A DNA stretch of 64,000 bases from Falciphora oryzae (Eukaryota; Ascomycota; Sordariomycetes; Magnaporthales; Magnaporthaceae). Made by a program: the position numbers and the translations under genes. This document shows, piece after piece, positions 42,644 to 53,729 of this stretch. Under the pieces are notes generated by a model. The model did no database searches, was not told the origin of the DNA, and saw only the letters and a program-made list of their open reading frames with translations. Position 1 is the stretch's first letter. Each line of letters begins with the position of its first letter. The stretch spans positions 1,098,344 to 1,162,343 of the forward strand of contig JNVV01000002.1 in NCBI GenBank assembly GCA_000733355.1, written 5' to 3'.

Positions 42644-45600
42644 CTAGCTGTCGGTCAACCACTCCCGAATACTGCCAATCATCATCGCCCTCGCAAAAGC
42701 GTCAGCCAACCACTCCCAAGCACTGCCAATCAGCCTCCCAAAAGTACCGGGTAACCACACTATCATGTCTCCGAGCCGCTCCCACGCAACGACCATCACC
42801 CTCCCCACAGCGCCGGGTAACCACTCGAGTGTGTTACTCAACCACGCCCAAGCAACTACCATCATCCTCCCCAAAGAGGTAGTTAACCACTCCCAACCAC
42901 CACTAATCGCCCTTCCCAAAGCGCCAGGTAACCACTCGATCGTGTCTCCCAACCATGGCTCGTACAGGTGCCGAAAATCGACCTTGAAGAACGGCAACCA
43001 GGACGAGTACACATCGTTGCCCCGGGTCCGGATCTCGTTGATGTACGCCCTGTTCATCTGCACCCCGTTGGCACCCAACCACAGCTGCCGCTCGCGGTCC
43101 ACGGCCACGTAGGCGAGGAAGACGGTGATCAACGCGATCGAGACGATTGCCTCCACTATTTCTACCTGCGGCGGCGCTGGGAACGCCGCCAATAGCCCAG
43201 GGGGTGGTGACGGGTCCGTATCGCTGGCCTCGCCGCCGTTCTGTTCTTCCGCACCTATAGCCTCGATATCCGGTACCTCGTCGTTCTGACCAGCTACCTG
43301 ATCGCCGCTTGTGTGATTGATGATCGTGCCGACGGCTCGAGATGCTGCCTGGAAGAGCCACGTCACCACAGCAAACAGCCACAGGAAGACTACCCAGAGA
43401 CTGTAGAAAGGCCTCACCAGGAGCACCGCCAGCGCATAAAGAATATTGAGGAACTGCCGCGCGATCCCCACTGGTGGAGAAGCTGCCCGCGGCGCGCAAG
43501 AGTGACAGAGTATGCTGGGCAGGCGGGCGCGCCAGGGCTTGGGTTTTGCGTCCTTGAGCACCTCGGCTCTGGCCTTGCCTAGCTCGGCTCCGACCTCCTC
43601 TAGCTTAGCCAGGACTGCTGCGAGCTCGGCCTTCCTCTCCGCGTAACCTCGTTGGATGGCCGCTGTCGCCTCTGGGGTTCCGTCCACGTTCTCTGGAGCC
43701 CTGGCAAACAGTCTTCGAGGCTGCTGGTGTCCCTGCAGCCTGAGGCGCGACTCGGCATGGAGCTCCCTGGCCTCCCTGAGCGTCTTGGAGATCTCGCCAG
43801 CGTGCCCCTCGAGACTGACGCGCTCTTGGTGGGACCGGATGGCTCGCTCCAGGTCCGCGATGGTTTGCCTGTGCCTCTTGTCCTCGCCCTCCTCGCCTTC
43901 GACGGGACCCTCGACAGGGCCGGTAGAATTGCCCTCTTTGTTGCTGTCTGCCGGCTTGGCGACAGCCTCAACCACGTTTTCCACCATGTGCCAAAGCTCT
44001 TTGTACTTGGTGGTGAGTCTGTCCTTGAGGGCGATGAGATCATTGTTTTCTTCGGCGGCCTTGCTCAGCTTCGTCTCTGCCTTGCTGAGCTTCGCCTCCG
44101 TCTTGTCTTTCAGGTTCTGGATATCTTGCGTGAAGCTCTTGCTCTTCTCTAGCGCTCTGACAAGCTCCGATTCGGAGCTCCGAAGTCGAGTGATGCCCTT
44201 TTGTGCTTCCTCTAGCTGCCTCCGGCACTCCTCATGGACCGCCTTGGAGATGGAAACGTCCAGCTGGTCTTGCAGCTCGTTGATCTTGGCGTTTGCTTCT
44301 GCGAATTTCTGCTTCAGTTCGTCAAAGTTGACGATCGAGTCTCTCTGGCTCTTTTGGAAGTTCTCGATTTGGTCCATGAACTCGCGGGCTGCTTTGTCGG
44401 CATCGTCGAGTTTTCTCCGCAAGCTGGCGCCCTCGTCCTTGTGCAGCTTCTTATCCGCCTCGAGTTCATCAACGAGCGACCGCAGGCTTGCCAGCTCCGT
44501 CTCGAGCTCCTTGATGCGGACCAGCGACTGCCCCTCGATGCCGGCTGTGGTGGCTTCGTCGGGCTGCGACGTGGGCGATGGCGCTGCCGCGCGGCCGGCA
44601 CCGGGCCATCTGGGTAATCGGAACCAGGGCCCGGACGCATCTGACGGCCTGTTGGGCCGGCTTGCACGCAGCTGGCCGAGCTGCCTTTCCAGCTTCTCGA
44701 TCTTGGCTTCGGCCGCGTCCAGCTCGGCTGTGAGCTGGTCGAAAGTCTCGTCGCATGCCTTGTGCTCAGCTCCGGCCTCGGCCAGCGCTTGTGTCAGCTT
44801 GGCCACTTCCTCCTCCTTTTCTCTCAGCACCCTCGTTCCAAAGCCGGTGTTCCGCCGCTCTCGCGCTCCCCAAGTTGCCGGCAGTGTATCCGCCCTGTTT
44901 GGTCTGTCGGGGCACGTGCCGGATTGCTGCTCTTTGTCCTGGGGCGCAACGCCGGAACCTGGAGCCCCAGTGTCTTGGGGCTGGCTGAGTCCGGCAGACA
45001 TAGGGGGGTCCAATTCCCCGCTGCTGGCACGGCTGCGGGCGTCTTCGAATGTGTCAAACTCCTCGCCAGCCAGCTCGTCCTGCAGGCTCGTAACGGACCC
45101 TTCGTATTCCTCGCCGCTATCATCAGTCTGGTGTCCTTCGCTGATGGGATCCGAGTCCTGTAGCAGGCGAATCATTTCGTCCGCCAGGCTCAGTTTCTGT
45201 TCCGAGTCACCCCGGTCGTCGGCTCCTGCTTGTTCCTGGCTGTCCGCGACCATCTTCTTCAACTGGCTCACGACGGAGATCATTCCCAGGGCTTTGCCAA
45301 GCTTCTCCTGCGTTCTGATAAGCTCTACCTGGGGCCCCTCGAGTTCGCGGCTCAGTTTGAAGAAGTCTCCCGACAGCGCCTCGTCGGCGCCGGGCGGCTT
45401 GGATCCCTGAGGTATCTTGAGCTTGACCAGGAGGTTCCAAACGTGGCCTGCGAGGTCGCGATCATTGCCTTCATGCATCAGGTAGTCCAGCAGCTTCTTG
45501 ATCGGGTCCTTGCCGCCGTCCTGCTCGACCATCTCGACGAGGAGCTTGGCGACCTTGGGGTCCACGTTGAACTCGGCGCGCGGGGCGGTCCCGAGCACGC

Positions 45601-46693
45601 ACCGGTACTCGATAGGGTCGTCGAAGGCGTCGTGGAGGAGATCATCGGCGCGCAGCAGCGAGTAGATGAGGCCCTCGGGCTGCCCGCCGGGCCCGTTCGA
45701 GAGCTCGGCCGGGGCCCCGAGCCCCACGAGCCGGCTCTGCAGCTGGCTGAAGCGCTGGGCCATCTCGGTCGTGCTGAGGACCTTGCCGGTGCCCGTGGGG
45801 TCCAGGAACAGGCTGGAGCCGTCGTCCTTGAGCTGGGTGGCGTTGACGAAGGTCTCGAGGGCGCCGATCTGCTGGTCTTTTTCCTTGATCTCGTCTTCCA
45901 CGCGTTCGAAGAAGTAGGCCCAGTCGCTCTCCTGCAGCTGGAACTGCTTTACCAGCCTGTTCTGTTCCGCTTCTAGCTCCGACTTGGTCTTTTCAAGCTC
46001 TTCTATCCTCTCGTTCATGTTCTCGAAAGCTGAGTCGCCCTTTTTGGCGGCCCCGGACTCGGGCAGGGGCTTGGGCATGACGACGGGCGCGACGGCGGGC
46101 GCTTGCGGCGCTGGAGCCACGTCCACGTTCTTCCGCAGCTGCGCGTTCTCGCGCTTAAGCTCCTTGACCTTGGCACGCGACTCTCGAAACAACCTGGACG
46201 CATTGTTCAGTGAATGTTGCAGATCATCGGCCTTCTTCAGTTGGTTCTCAAGATCCTGCCTGAGCTTGTCGATCCCTGTGGGTTGCTCTGCGGTCGTGGC
46301 GGCTGCTGACGCGCCATCCTCGATGGCATCGTCGGCGGTGTCGGAAGCTGGACCTCGGGCACTGGTGTCCATGTCGATCGAGGACAGCGGGTCATCGTCG
46401 TAAACGTCCCCGGGGTCAGCTTGGTCGTCATGGTCGTCATGGTCTTCATGGTCTTCATTGCTGCTGCCACGAGATGAGGGACGGGAGTGGTTTGAGTCGT
46501 TTTCGATATCCCCCGTTGATCCTATCTCGACATTGGCCTCAACTTCCTCGTTATCCTCTTCCTGCTCCTCTAGCGGCTCCTCCTCCTGCTGCTGCTCCTG
46601 CTCCTCTTCATGCCCCTGGTCCTGGTCCTGGCCTATCTCTTGCTCTCGCTTCTCCTCCTTAGCGCTCCCAGGGTCCTTTCCTCCGTCAGACAT
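42644..46693 (-). CDS. large coiled-coil membrane protein with Trp-rich C-terminal repeats
   Basis: This is a single-exon protein of 1349 residues. The first 135 residues are extremely acidic/Gln-rich (EEQEQQQEEEPLEEQEEDNEE). From about 140 to 1080 there are several long heptad-rich coiled coils separated by Ser/Pro linkers. Around 1084-1120 lies a hydrophobic segment (ILYALAVLLVRPFYSLWVVF...), and a second membrane helix is at about 1174-1197 (VEAIVSIALITVFLAYVAV). The last 105 residues are imperfect 22-residue repeats of type xxIEWLPGALGRxxxxxWEWL, each rich in Trp. The layout suggests a tether anchored by two membrane helices with a long cytosolic rod. It is not a family I can name. The DNA repeats are visible as roughly 66-bp units at 42650-42960. 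Confidence 0.85.
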   Translation of the reverse strand: MSDGGKDPGSAKEEKREQEIGQDQDQGHEEEQEQQQEEEPLEEQEEDNEEVEANVEIGSTGDIENDSNHSRPSSRGSSNEDHEDHDDHDDQADPGDVYDDDPLSSIDMDTSARGPASDTADDAIEDGASAAATTAEQPTGIDKLRQDLENQLKKADDLQHSLNNASRLFRESRAKVKELKRENAQLRKNVDVAPAPQAPAVAPVVMPKPLPESGAAKKGDSAFENMNERIEELEKTKSELEAEQNRLVKQFQLQESDWAYFFERVEDEIKEKDQQIGALETFVNATQLKDDGSSLFLDPTGTGKVLSTTEMAQRFSQLQSRLVGLGAPAELSNGPGGQPEGLIYSLLRADDLLHDAFDDPIEYRCVLGTAPRAEFNVDPKVAKLLVEMVEQDGGKDPIKKLLDYLMHEGNDRDLAGHVWNLLVKLKIPQGSKPPGADEALSGDFFKLSRELEGPQVELIRTQEKLGKALGMISVVSQLKKMVADSQEQAGADDRGDSEQKLSLADEMIRLLQDSDPISEGHQTDDSGEEYEGSVTSLQDELAGEEFDTFEDARSRASSGELDPPMSAGLSQPQDTGAPGSGVAPQDKEQQSGTCPDRPNRADTLPATWGARERRNTGFGTRVLREKEEEVAKLTQALAEAGAEHKACDETFDQLTAELDAAEAKIEKLERQLGQLRASRPNRPSDASGPWFRLPRWPGAGRAAAPSPTSQPDEATTAGIEGQSLVRIKELETELASLRSLVDELEADKKLHKDEGASLRRKLDDADKAAREFMDQIENFQKSQRDSIVNFDELKQKFAEANAKINELQDQLDVSISKAVHEECRRQLEEAQKGITRLRSSESELVRALEKSKSFTQDIQNLKDKTEAKLSKAETKLSKAAEENNDLIALKDRLTTKYKELWHMVENVVEAVAKPADSNKEGNSTGPVEGPVEGEEGEDKRHRQTIADLERAIRSHQERVSLEGHAGEISKTLREARELHAESRLRLQGHQQPRRLFARAPENVDGTPEATAAIQRGYAERKAELAAVLAKLEEVGAELGKARAEVLKDAKPKPWRARLPSILCHSCAPRAASPPVGIARQFLNILYALAVLLVRPFYSLWVVFLWLFAVVTWLFQAASRAVGTIINHTSGDQVAGQNDEVPDIEAIGAEEQNGGEASDTDPSPPPGLLAAFPAPPQVEIVEAIVSIALITVFLAYVAVDRERQLWLGANGVQMNRAYINEIRTRGNDVYSSWLPFFKVDFRHLYEPWLGDTIEWLPGALGRAISGGWEWLTTSLGRMMVVAWAWLSNTLEWLPGAVGRVMVVAWERLGDMIVWLPGTFGRLIGSAWEWLADAFARAMMIGSIREWLTDS

Positions 46694-48582
46694 TTTGGAT
46701 GGTGGAGGAGGTGGTGGTGCCGTTTCAGTACCACTGGTGCTGCTGCTGGTGCTGCTGCGGCTGCTGATACAGCAGCTGTAGCTGGGCCTGGAACTAGTTC
46801 TGGATGCTGCTCAAGTCGAGCTGGTACTGGGTCCCCAGGTGCTGCTGGAAGCTGCTCGCGGCGAACTTGTACTCGGCCCCGAGGCGGCGCTAGGCCTGCT
46901 CCGCCTCTGTGCGGAGCTGCAGTGTGGTGTGCTGGACGTCGTACCGGTACCGGTCCTCCCAGAAGCCGCGGTCCAGGAGCTCGCGGACCTCTTGAGATCG
47001 GCGACGTGGTCGACGGCCTGGCGCTGGAGCTTGGCTGGTTGTTGGGGTTTAGCTTGCGTTGCTGGGTTGAAAGTATGTTTCGAGGGTAGAAGCGATCAGG
47101 TCCTCGAGAAAGTAGGAAATCGGTTGATGAGCGTGGGATGGATCGCATTCGAGGGAATCGAGAAACGGGATGTGGACATACCGGTGAGAAACGGGGGTCA
47201 GGGGCGGACAAAGGAAAATATCGTGGGATAATGCATTTCTGCGTTCGGCAGAAACATAATGTCCGAAACGGGAAGTTGGAGGCTTGAGCTCGGCTTCAAG
47301 AAAAGAAATAACCGGAGAAGAAGTCTGGACAATGGAAATCGGCCTGTCCGATCTATCATTCAACATATGATGGACATTCGGTGTTGCGAATCCGGCAATG
47401 CTCGCGCGTATAGAGATGGACAAAGGTATCGAAGGGAAGAAGCTGATGTAATTGAAAAGTTGAATTTAGACAGACTGTAAAGTACTGTGCAGTCCAGGGA
47501 TGGAAATGGGCGAAAGAATGGGGGGATAGAATACACTGGCCGCTGGAATGCGCCTTGGCAGAAACGGACATTGGCATCTCACACTTACAGATTTCGACGT
47601 ATGCGGAATGGAGTTCCCTCTCTATCTGCTCGTTGTATTGATGCTGTCGTCATCGTCACCGCCAGCGGTGGACGCGACAAAAAGGGGCGACGAGGACCTG
47701 CTCGACCTGGGAGAGTTGTTGGCGGAACCAGCCGCAGAGAGCTCGGGCGACACGGCCACGGGAGAAGGGCGCTCGGTCGGCGCCGGAGAAGATGGGGAGG
47801 TTGCGGAACCAGCCGCAGAAGAGGGGACGACGACGGGAGAGCACGTGGATAGGACTTCGGTCAACAAAGTCTTGTAACAAGGGAGCAAGCAACAGGAGAA
47901 TCTGGACGATGGCGCGGGACGGTCGAATATCAACAGAAGTGAAGTCGTTGGTGGTCTGGTCTGGTCTGGTCCAAGTTCAGATCCAGACGAGATGAAAGGG
48001 GAAATGAAGAGGTATTTATACCTGGAGCTACTCTGTGCGAGAGGCGTCGAGATGAATTTGTCGCCGATTGACGTGGCTGTTGTGGCTATTGTAGAGAGGA
48101 TGATGATGCCTTCAATAGGTGAATAAGAGACAATAAGGAGTCAGCGTCGACAATACGGCAACAGCCCATTGAAAACCTGTCCATAATCAGGTCCCGTCGA
48201 GACATGCTGCTATTGCTATTGAGAGAAAAATCTCAATATGCCAACAAGCTGGTTAATTGCAAGAATAATAGTAGGGTTGCGCGGACGCGTTGGAGAACCT
48301 CGGATGCCTACGTCACTTCGAGCTCACGATAAGTTGATATTGTAGTGGGAGAGCGACTTGAGGGACGAGCCTAGCAGGAAATAGCATTGGAAAATGTTTG
48401 GATATTTAGCCTGGGTTGCATAGAAATCATTGTTCAAAATAGTTAGGCGTTAGCTATTGAAACAGGGTATCACAGTAAATGGAGGCAGCAAATGCAAAGG
48501 CCCACGATGACAGAACAGCAACGATCGGAGGAAGAAGATGATGAATGGCAGATACAGCTATTGCCAGCCGCGGCCGTTTCGC
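46694..48582. other. intergenic region between two minus-strand genes
   Basis: This contains GC-rich CTG-type low-complexity sequence at 46730-46860. A weak candidate small secreted ORF is given separately. Otherwise it is AT-richer non-coding sequence to the NSE4 stop. Confidence 0.4.
47608..47877 (+). CDS. possible small secreted acidic peptide (weak)
   Basis: From the ATG at 47608 an 89-residue frame starts MEFPLYLLVVLMLSSSSPPAVDA, which scores by eye as a secretion signal, then TKR and an acidic Glu/Ala/Thr-rich tail containing two AEPAAE units. The units come from a perfect 17-bp DNA repeat (47722 and 47803). The opposite strand is also open here (Ser/Pro-rich), so this may simply be low-complexity sequence. 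There is no supporting intron or family. Confidence 0.2.
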   Translation: MEFPLYLLVVLMLSSSSPPAVDATKRGDEDLLDLGELLAEPAAESSGDTATGEGRSVGAGEDGEVAEPAAEEGTTTGEHVDRTSVNKVL

Positions 48583-49862
48583 TTAGCTGTTATACCATCC
48601 TCTCGCTCCAGGACCGCTGTGATCCGTGTCGGCGCGGTGAGGGATGATGGACTCCGTAATGTCAAAGACGTCGATCACCTCCCTCCACTTCGCCTGGTCC
48701 AGCTCGATGATGGCTTGGTGCCTCGTCGAATTGGACATTTCGGCTGACTCGCCGCCGTCGTCGTCATCCTGAGGCGCTGCCAGCAAACAATGTCAGAATA
48801 GGAAGCACGAACAAGCGCATGGTGGGATCGCGAGTGCGAGAAGAGGGAAGTTGGAGACTCACATATCGATGGGAGGCCATCGTCGTCAAATTCGAGATTG
48901 ACCTTACCGTCACGGATCAGGAAACTGATGTAGAACATGTTCTCGACCGTCTGGGCAAAGGAGCGCGGGTTGACTGCGAAGCGTAGCAGATCAATGCCGC
49001 CCGTGTCGCGGATGGCAAAGCGATCGTAGAAGGGCCGGAGCGCATCGGCGTCTTCGCGCAGGTGCTCGGGCAGCTCGTCCTCGACGGCGCGCATGCAAGC
49101 GGCCTGGCCGTCCGCGACGGCCGTCTGGAGCAGGCGGAATATGCGGGTGCACGTGGCCGTCAGGTCACCCTTCTCGGCGTTGGCCCCGGCCCGCATCGCC
49201 TCCGGGTCCAGGACCTCGGGCCGGACCTCGTGTAGGCTGTTGATTCGGAGCGGCGCCGTGCGCTTTGCCACCTTCCGGGCCTTGCGCTCGACCGAGAGCG
49301 GACCGAGGAGCAGGCCTGGCAGGGCGGGGCGCCGCACGTAGGGGACGCAAGCGTACTTGCCAAAGTGGGCCCAGTTGAGCGTGTCGCCGTCGTCGCCATC
49401 CTCATCGCCGTCGTCATCACGTGAGCCGTCGCCACCCCCAGCGGCTGTGCGGCGGCGGCGGCGGTGCTGGGTGCTGGATAGCTCAGCGTGGGAGTCGTCA
49501 GCGATGCCGCGGCCGTGCTTCATGTAGGTGATGCATTTTGAGACGAGCTCGTCGACGTCGACGCCGCCGATGGTCCCGGCCCCGGCGGTCAGGCGGTTGG
49601 AGCGACGGTAGGCCGTCTCTGCCACGTTGAGAATCAGGCGGGAGTCAACGGTGGCCTCGAATGTCTGCTTGATCTGGTGGATGTAGCCGTCGGCTTCACG
49701 CAGCATTTCGGCGTACAGCGTTGGCCGCGCCGAGAGCAGGTCCTCCTGGTTCTCGGCCGTCTTGCGCAGCAGGCCGCGCACGTTGCGCTGGATCTCGCGC
49801 CGCTCGTCGATCGACTGATCCGGATCGAAGTGATCCAGATCGCCGCCGTCGTGATCGCCCAT
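48583..49862 (-). CDS. NSE4: Smc5/6 complex kleisin Nse4
   Basis: Two exons on the minus strand (48863-49862 and 48583-48776) give 397 residues. The N-terminal part (RREIQRNVRGLLRKTAENQEDL...) is the kleisin helix that contacts Smc6, and LNVAETAYRRSNRLTAGAGTIGGVDVDELVSKCITYM matches the Nse4 N-terminal domain. NWAHFGKYACVPYVRRPALPGLLLGPLSVERK is the conserved centre. The C-terminal Nse4_C winged helix includes NPRSFAQTVENMFYISFLIRDGKVNLEFDDDGLPSI and continues over the intron into STRHQAIIELDQAKWREVIDVFDITESIIPHR. Nse4 bridges the Smc5 and Smc6 heads with Nse1/Nse3 in DNA repair. An acidic/basic low-complexity insert lies at about 130-165. Confidence 0.93.
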
Positions 49863-50396
49863 GGTGGTGGGTTGGGGGCGGCAGCTTGGCCGGCTTGGCA
49901 GGGAGGGTGCAGGGTCTGCTTGGCCGCGTTTTATGCCGACGGGACGACAAACAGCGGGCGGTTTCGTCTCTGCTGGGTACTGTTACTGTCTGGTAGATGT
50001 TTCCATGTCGGTATTCCACGCCCGTCGGTGGTAGGTAGCCGTGTGTGCCTCGCCTAGAACCGCAACGCGCTGATGAGGTTCTGGCAGGGTTGACGCGTTG
50101 GGTTGGTGCCACGGTGGGGAAGTGGGCGCCTGGTCATGTGGATCAAGGTGGGGGAGCATGGCGGCTGAAGGGTTAGGGATGTGCAGCTAGGTCCTGCATC
50201 AGCTCGCGTGCCTGTTGTCCATCTGCTTGAGACAGTCATGAGGGACGGACCAAGCGCCCTTGCGAACGACAAACGCCCGACAACACAACACAACCACCTC
50301 GCCTCATGTGCTCGCCATGCTAGATTTGCAACGTGAGCCGCCAGAGCAACCGACCGCGCTTCTGCTGTGTGCTGTTGCGCCGCGCCCGCCGCCGAT
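49863..50396. promoter_or_regulatory. divergent promoter between NSE4 and VPS34
   Basis: 534 bp separates the two start codons, so the genes share one upstream region. No TATA box is obvious. Confidence 0.45.
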
Positions 50397-53153
50397 ATGA
50401 GGGAGACGGAGCCCTTCTCCTTCGCGAGCTCCGAGGCGCTCGACTTCCCCGTCAGCATCCGCATCATCAACCTCGAGGGCGACGAGGTGCCCTATCGTGC
50501 CTCCACCCTGCTGCAGCGCCCGGAGCTTCGCCACGTCGGCTCCAACACCAACCCCAACTCGGATCTTTACGCCACTGTGCAGGTCTGGGCTGGCTCTAAG
50601 CCGCTGACCGTGCCGGTCCAAACCGCCTACCGTGCCTTCAAGGCCGAGCGACGGTGGAATGAATGGCTGACTCTGCCCATCAAGTACTGTGATGTGCCTC
50701 TGAATGCCCGCCTCGCCATCACCTTGTGGGATCTGTCGCCCACCGGTGGTAAAGACGCCCAGGGTCACGCTGTGCCCTTCGGCGGCACCACCCTGCCCCT
50801 CTTTGACAGGGACAACCAGGTACACAAGGGCCGCCAGAAATGCCAGGTCCATCGACACAAGCTGGCTGACGGCTGTGATGACTCAACCACCCCCGCGACG
50901 CCGCCCAGGAAGCGCCTGGACGAGGCCATGGCTCTCGACAAGGACGCCGAGGAGCTTGACCGGATGGAGAAGCTATTCAAAAAGCACGAAATGGGTGAGA
51001 TCCCACGTGTTGAGTGGCTTGACCAGCTGGTCTTCCGCGGCTTTGAGAAACGGGGCCTGCAGACAGCGAGGTCGTCGCTCAGGACGCTCCAGAGGCAGAG
51101 GGCGCTACAAAAGCAGACCGAAGGAGAACATGCACAGCGGCAGGGGGGCGAGGGGGAACAGCAGCAACAGGCGACAGAAAAGGAAGATGAAGAGCGTGCC
51201 TCAAAATTCCTGCTCAACGTCGAACTGCCCCGGTTCGACTTCCCTGTGGTTTTTGCCGACCACGAATACCCGCCTCCGCCCATCTCGTCGCTGCAGCATA
51301 TGTCGGCGTCACAGTCCAACATAGCCCTCAAGCCACCACCCGAGGTCTTGTACGGGCCCGGCATTAACAGCCCCGGCGAGCGGTCAGGGGCGCGGCTGGT
51401 GCGAGTGTACGACCCCGAGGTGGGCGCCAAGGACAACCCGGCCGAGAGCAAGCACCGGCGGCTTGTGCGCGGGCAGCACCGACATGGGGTCATGGACAAG
51501 GACCTGAAGCCGAACCCCAAGACACGTGATGAACTGAACCTGATTCTGGCCTACTCGCCGACTCACGTGCTGACGGCGGACGAGCGCGACCTCGTGTGGA
51601 AGTTCCGCTACCACCTTAGCCGAGACAAGCGAGCGCTGACCAAGTTCGTCAAGTCGGTCAACTGGCATGACCAGAGCGAGTCCAAACAGGCGGTGCAGGT
51701 TCTGGGCAAGTGGACCGAAATCGATGTCGACGACGCACTTGAGCTGCTCGGCTCCACGTTCGAGTACCCAGCGATTAGGGCGTATGCCGTGGACCGCCTG
51801 CGCAAGGCCGACGACCAGGAGCTGCTGCTGTACCTGCTGCAGCTGGTGCAGGCGCTCAAGTTCGAGCACATCTCGGCCGAGGGCAGCCGCGAGGCCACGC
51901 AAGCGTCGTCCCTCGCCCGCTTCCTCATCGCGCGCGCCAGCCAGAACTTCATGCTGGGCAACTATCTGTACTGGTACCTCATGGTCGAGTGCGACGACAC
52001 CAGCCAGGAGCAACTGCCCGAGTACCGCGGGATCTACCGCAAGGTCGCCTACGATTTCATGACAGAGCTCGTGGCGCGGCCCGGCGGTGTCGACGCGCGC
52101 AAGACGCTGTTGCGCCAGGCCGAGTGGATCGCCATCCTGTCCAAGATCTCAGCCGAGATCAAGGAGTCGAGTGAGACCATTGCCAAGCGCACCGAGCGCG
52201 TCAAACACTTCTTAGCAGACCCCAAGAACGAGCTGGCGTCCATCCAGCCCGCACTGCCGCTGCCGCTGGACCCGGCGGTGCGCATCGTCGGCGTGGTGCC
52301 TGAGGAGGCGACCGTGTTCAAGTCGTCACTGCACCCGATCAAAGTCACGTTCCGGACCGAGGCCGGGCTCAAGTACCCGATCCTGTTCAAGACGGGCGAC
52401 GACCTGCGCCAAGACCAGCTTGTGGTGCAGATCATCACGCTCATGGACCAGTTGCTGCGGAAGGAGAACCTGGACCTGAAGCTATCGCCTTACAAGATCC
52501 TGGCCACGAGCACGAGCGCGGGCCTGACGCAATTTGTCGCCTCTTCCAGCTTCCAGTCCATCGCGAGCAGGTTCCGGGCCGACACGGCGCTGGGCTACCT
52601 GCGCCACCACAACCCGGACGCCAGCGCGCCGCTCGGCGTGCGCAAGGAGGCCCACGACGTCTTTGTGCGGTCATGCGCAGGCTACTGCGTAATCACGTAC
52701 ATCCTCGGAGTGGGTGATCGCCACCTGGACAACCTCCTGCTGGCGCCCGACGGCCACTTTTTCCACGCCGACTTTGGGTTCATTCTCGGACGCGACCCCA
52801 AGCCGTTCGCGCCAGCGGTCAAACTGTCGCGCGAGATGGTGGACGCCATGGGAGGCACCGGGTCGGAACAGTTCCGCGCCTTCAAGCAGTACTGCTTCCT
52901 GGCCTTCTCGGCCCTGCGCAAGTCGAGCAACCTGATCTTGAACCTGTTCAGCCTCATGGTGGATGCCAACATCCCCGACATCCGCCTGGAGCCCGACAAG
53001 GCCGTGCTCAAGGTCAAGGACCGCTTCCACCTGGACATGAACGAGGAGGACGCCTTGAGGCTGTTTGAGCGCATCATCGACGACAACCTCAACGCCTTTG
53101 TGCCGATAGTCATTGACAGACTGCATGAGTTTGTCCAGGCGTTCCGGGCATGA
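50397..53153 (+). CDS. VPS34: phosphatidylinositol 3-kinase Vps34
   Basis: This is a single-exon protein of 918 residues from the ATG at 50397; the frame upstream starts only at a GTG. Class III PI3K architecture is complete: C2 domain (about 20-185), a charged Gln/Glu-rich linker (about 235-275), helical PIK domain (about 370-560) and lipid kinase domain (about 620-918). Catalytic elements are intact: K665 in ILFKTGDDLRQDQ, the loop GVGDRHLDN (D774) and the HADFG motif (D792), with FGFILG where many orthologues have FGYILG. The tail ends in the membrane-contact helix IVIDRLHEFVQAFRA. It makes PI3P on endosomes and at autophagosome sites with Vps15 and Atg6. Confidence 0.95.
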   Translation: MRETEPFSFASSEALDFPVSIRIINLEGDEVPYRASTLLQRPELRHVGSNTNPNSDLYATVQVWAGSKPLTVPVQTAYRAFKAERRWNEWLTLPIKYCDVPLNARLAITLWDLSPTGGKDAQGHAVPFGGTTLPLFDRDNQVHKGRQKCQVHRHKLADGCDDSTTPATPPRKRLDEAMALDKDAEELDRMEKLFKKHEMGEIPRVEWLDQLVFRGFEKRGLQTARSSLRTLQRQRALQKQTEGEHAQRQGGEGEQQQQATEKEDEERASKFLLNVELPRFDFPVVFADHEYPPPPISSLQHMSASQSNIALKPPPEVLYGPGINSPGERSGARLVRVYDPEVGAKDNPAESKHRRLVRGQHRHGVMDKDLKPNPKTRDELNLILAYSPTHVLTADERDLVWKFRYHLSRDKRALTKFVKSVNWHDQSESKQAVQVLGKWTEIDVDDALELLGSTFEYPAIRAYAVDRLRKADDQELLLYLLQLVQALKFEHISAEGSREATQASSLARFLIARASQNFMLGNYLYWYLMVECDDTSQEQLPEYRGIYRKVAYDFMTELVARPGGVDARKTLLRQAEWIAILSKISAEIKESSETIAKRTERVKHFLADPKNELASIQPALPLPLDPAVRIVGVVPEEATVFKSSLHPIKVTFRTEAGLKYPILFKTGDDLRQDQLVVQIITLMDQLLRKENLDLKLSPYKILATSTSAGLTQFVASSSFQSIASRFRADTALGYLRHHNPDASAPLGVRKEAHDVFVRSCAGYCVITYILGVGDRHLDNLLLAPDGHFFHADFGFILGRDPKPFAPAVKLSREMVDAMGGTGSEQFRAFKQYCFLAFSALRKSSNLILNLFSLMVDANIPDIRLEPDKAVLKVKDRFHLDMNEEDALRLFERIIDDNLNAFVPIVIDRLHEFVQAFRA

Positions 53154-53729
53154 TTTTTACCAGCCTATGTCTTTCTTGACCCGCTAGTGTTCTGCTAGTT
53201 TCTTGACCTTCGTCGCCGACTCCCTTTTCTTTTTTGACCTCCATTTATTTAGTGTTAGGTTTCGGACACAATCTCGCTTAACCCCCTACCTGCCTACTGT
53301 CAGTCAGTCACCATACGAGAAGAGTTATGTTTAGAGACGCGGAAATAAATGCATAACTAATAGACATGGCATGAAATACCCGTTTCTGATAACTCTAATC
53401 AACCCCGGCTTGTCTCCCAGCTACCCCACCCTGCCTTTCGGGGTCGGGATCGGCAGGATCGGAGCACGCGGGCTTCCGAGGCACGCCCGAAGGCCCGACC
53501 TCGTAAATCGGATGGACTTTGGGTCGCAGACAATCTGAACCGACGTGCCATTACTTTGGAGCTGTTAGGCATGTCGGGCCCATCGTGGAACGCAAAACCC
53601 CGCATTTGCTAATTTGTTATAGCTGGTTGGCACGACTGGCAATCGCTACCCCTGAATTGAAAAGGGGTAAAGGGGCAGGCGAATGACAAAACACGACACA
53701 CAGCGCAAATAGCAGCAATAATAACGAGA
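53154..53729. other. 3' flank of VPS34 and intergenic region
   Basis: T-rich sequence after the VPS34 stop looks like its 3' UTR. No gene is supported. Confidence 0.4.

Noticed and set aside
43656..45410. 584-residue plus-strand frame
   Set aside because: It is the antisense shadow of the coiled-coil gene, Ser/Leu-rich because it mirrors Glu/Lys/Gln codons.
46633..47211. 192-residue minus-strand frame upstream of the coiled-coil gene
   Set aside because: It overlaps that gene's 5' end in another frame and is Pro/Arg-rich GC-driven sequence; the in-frame upstream sequence of the real gene has a stop about 100 bp before its ATG.
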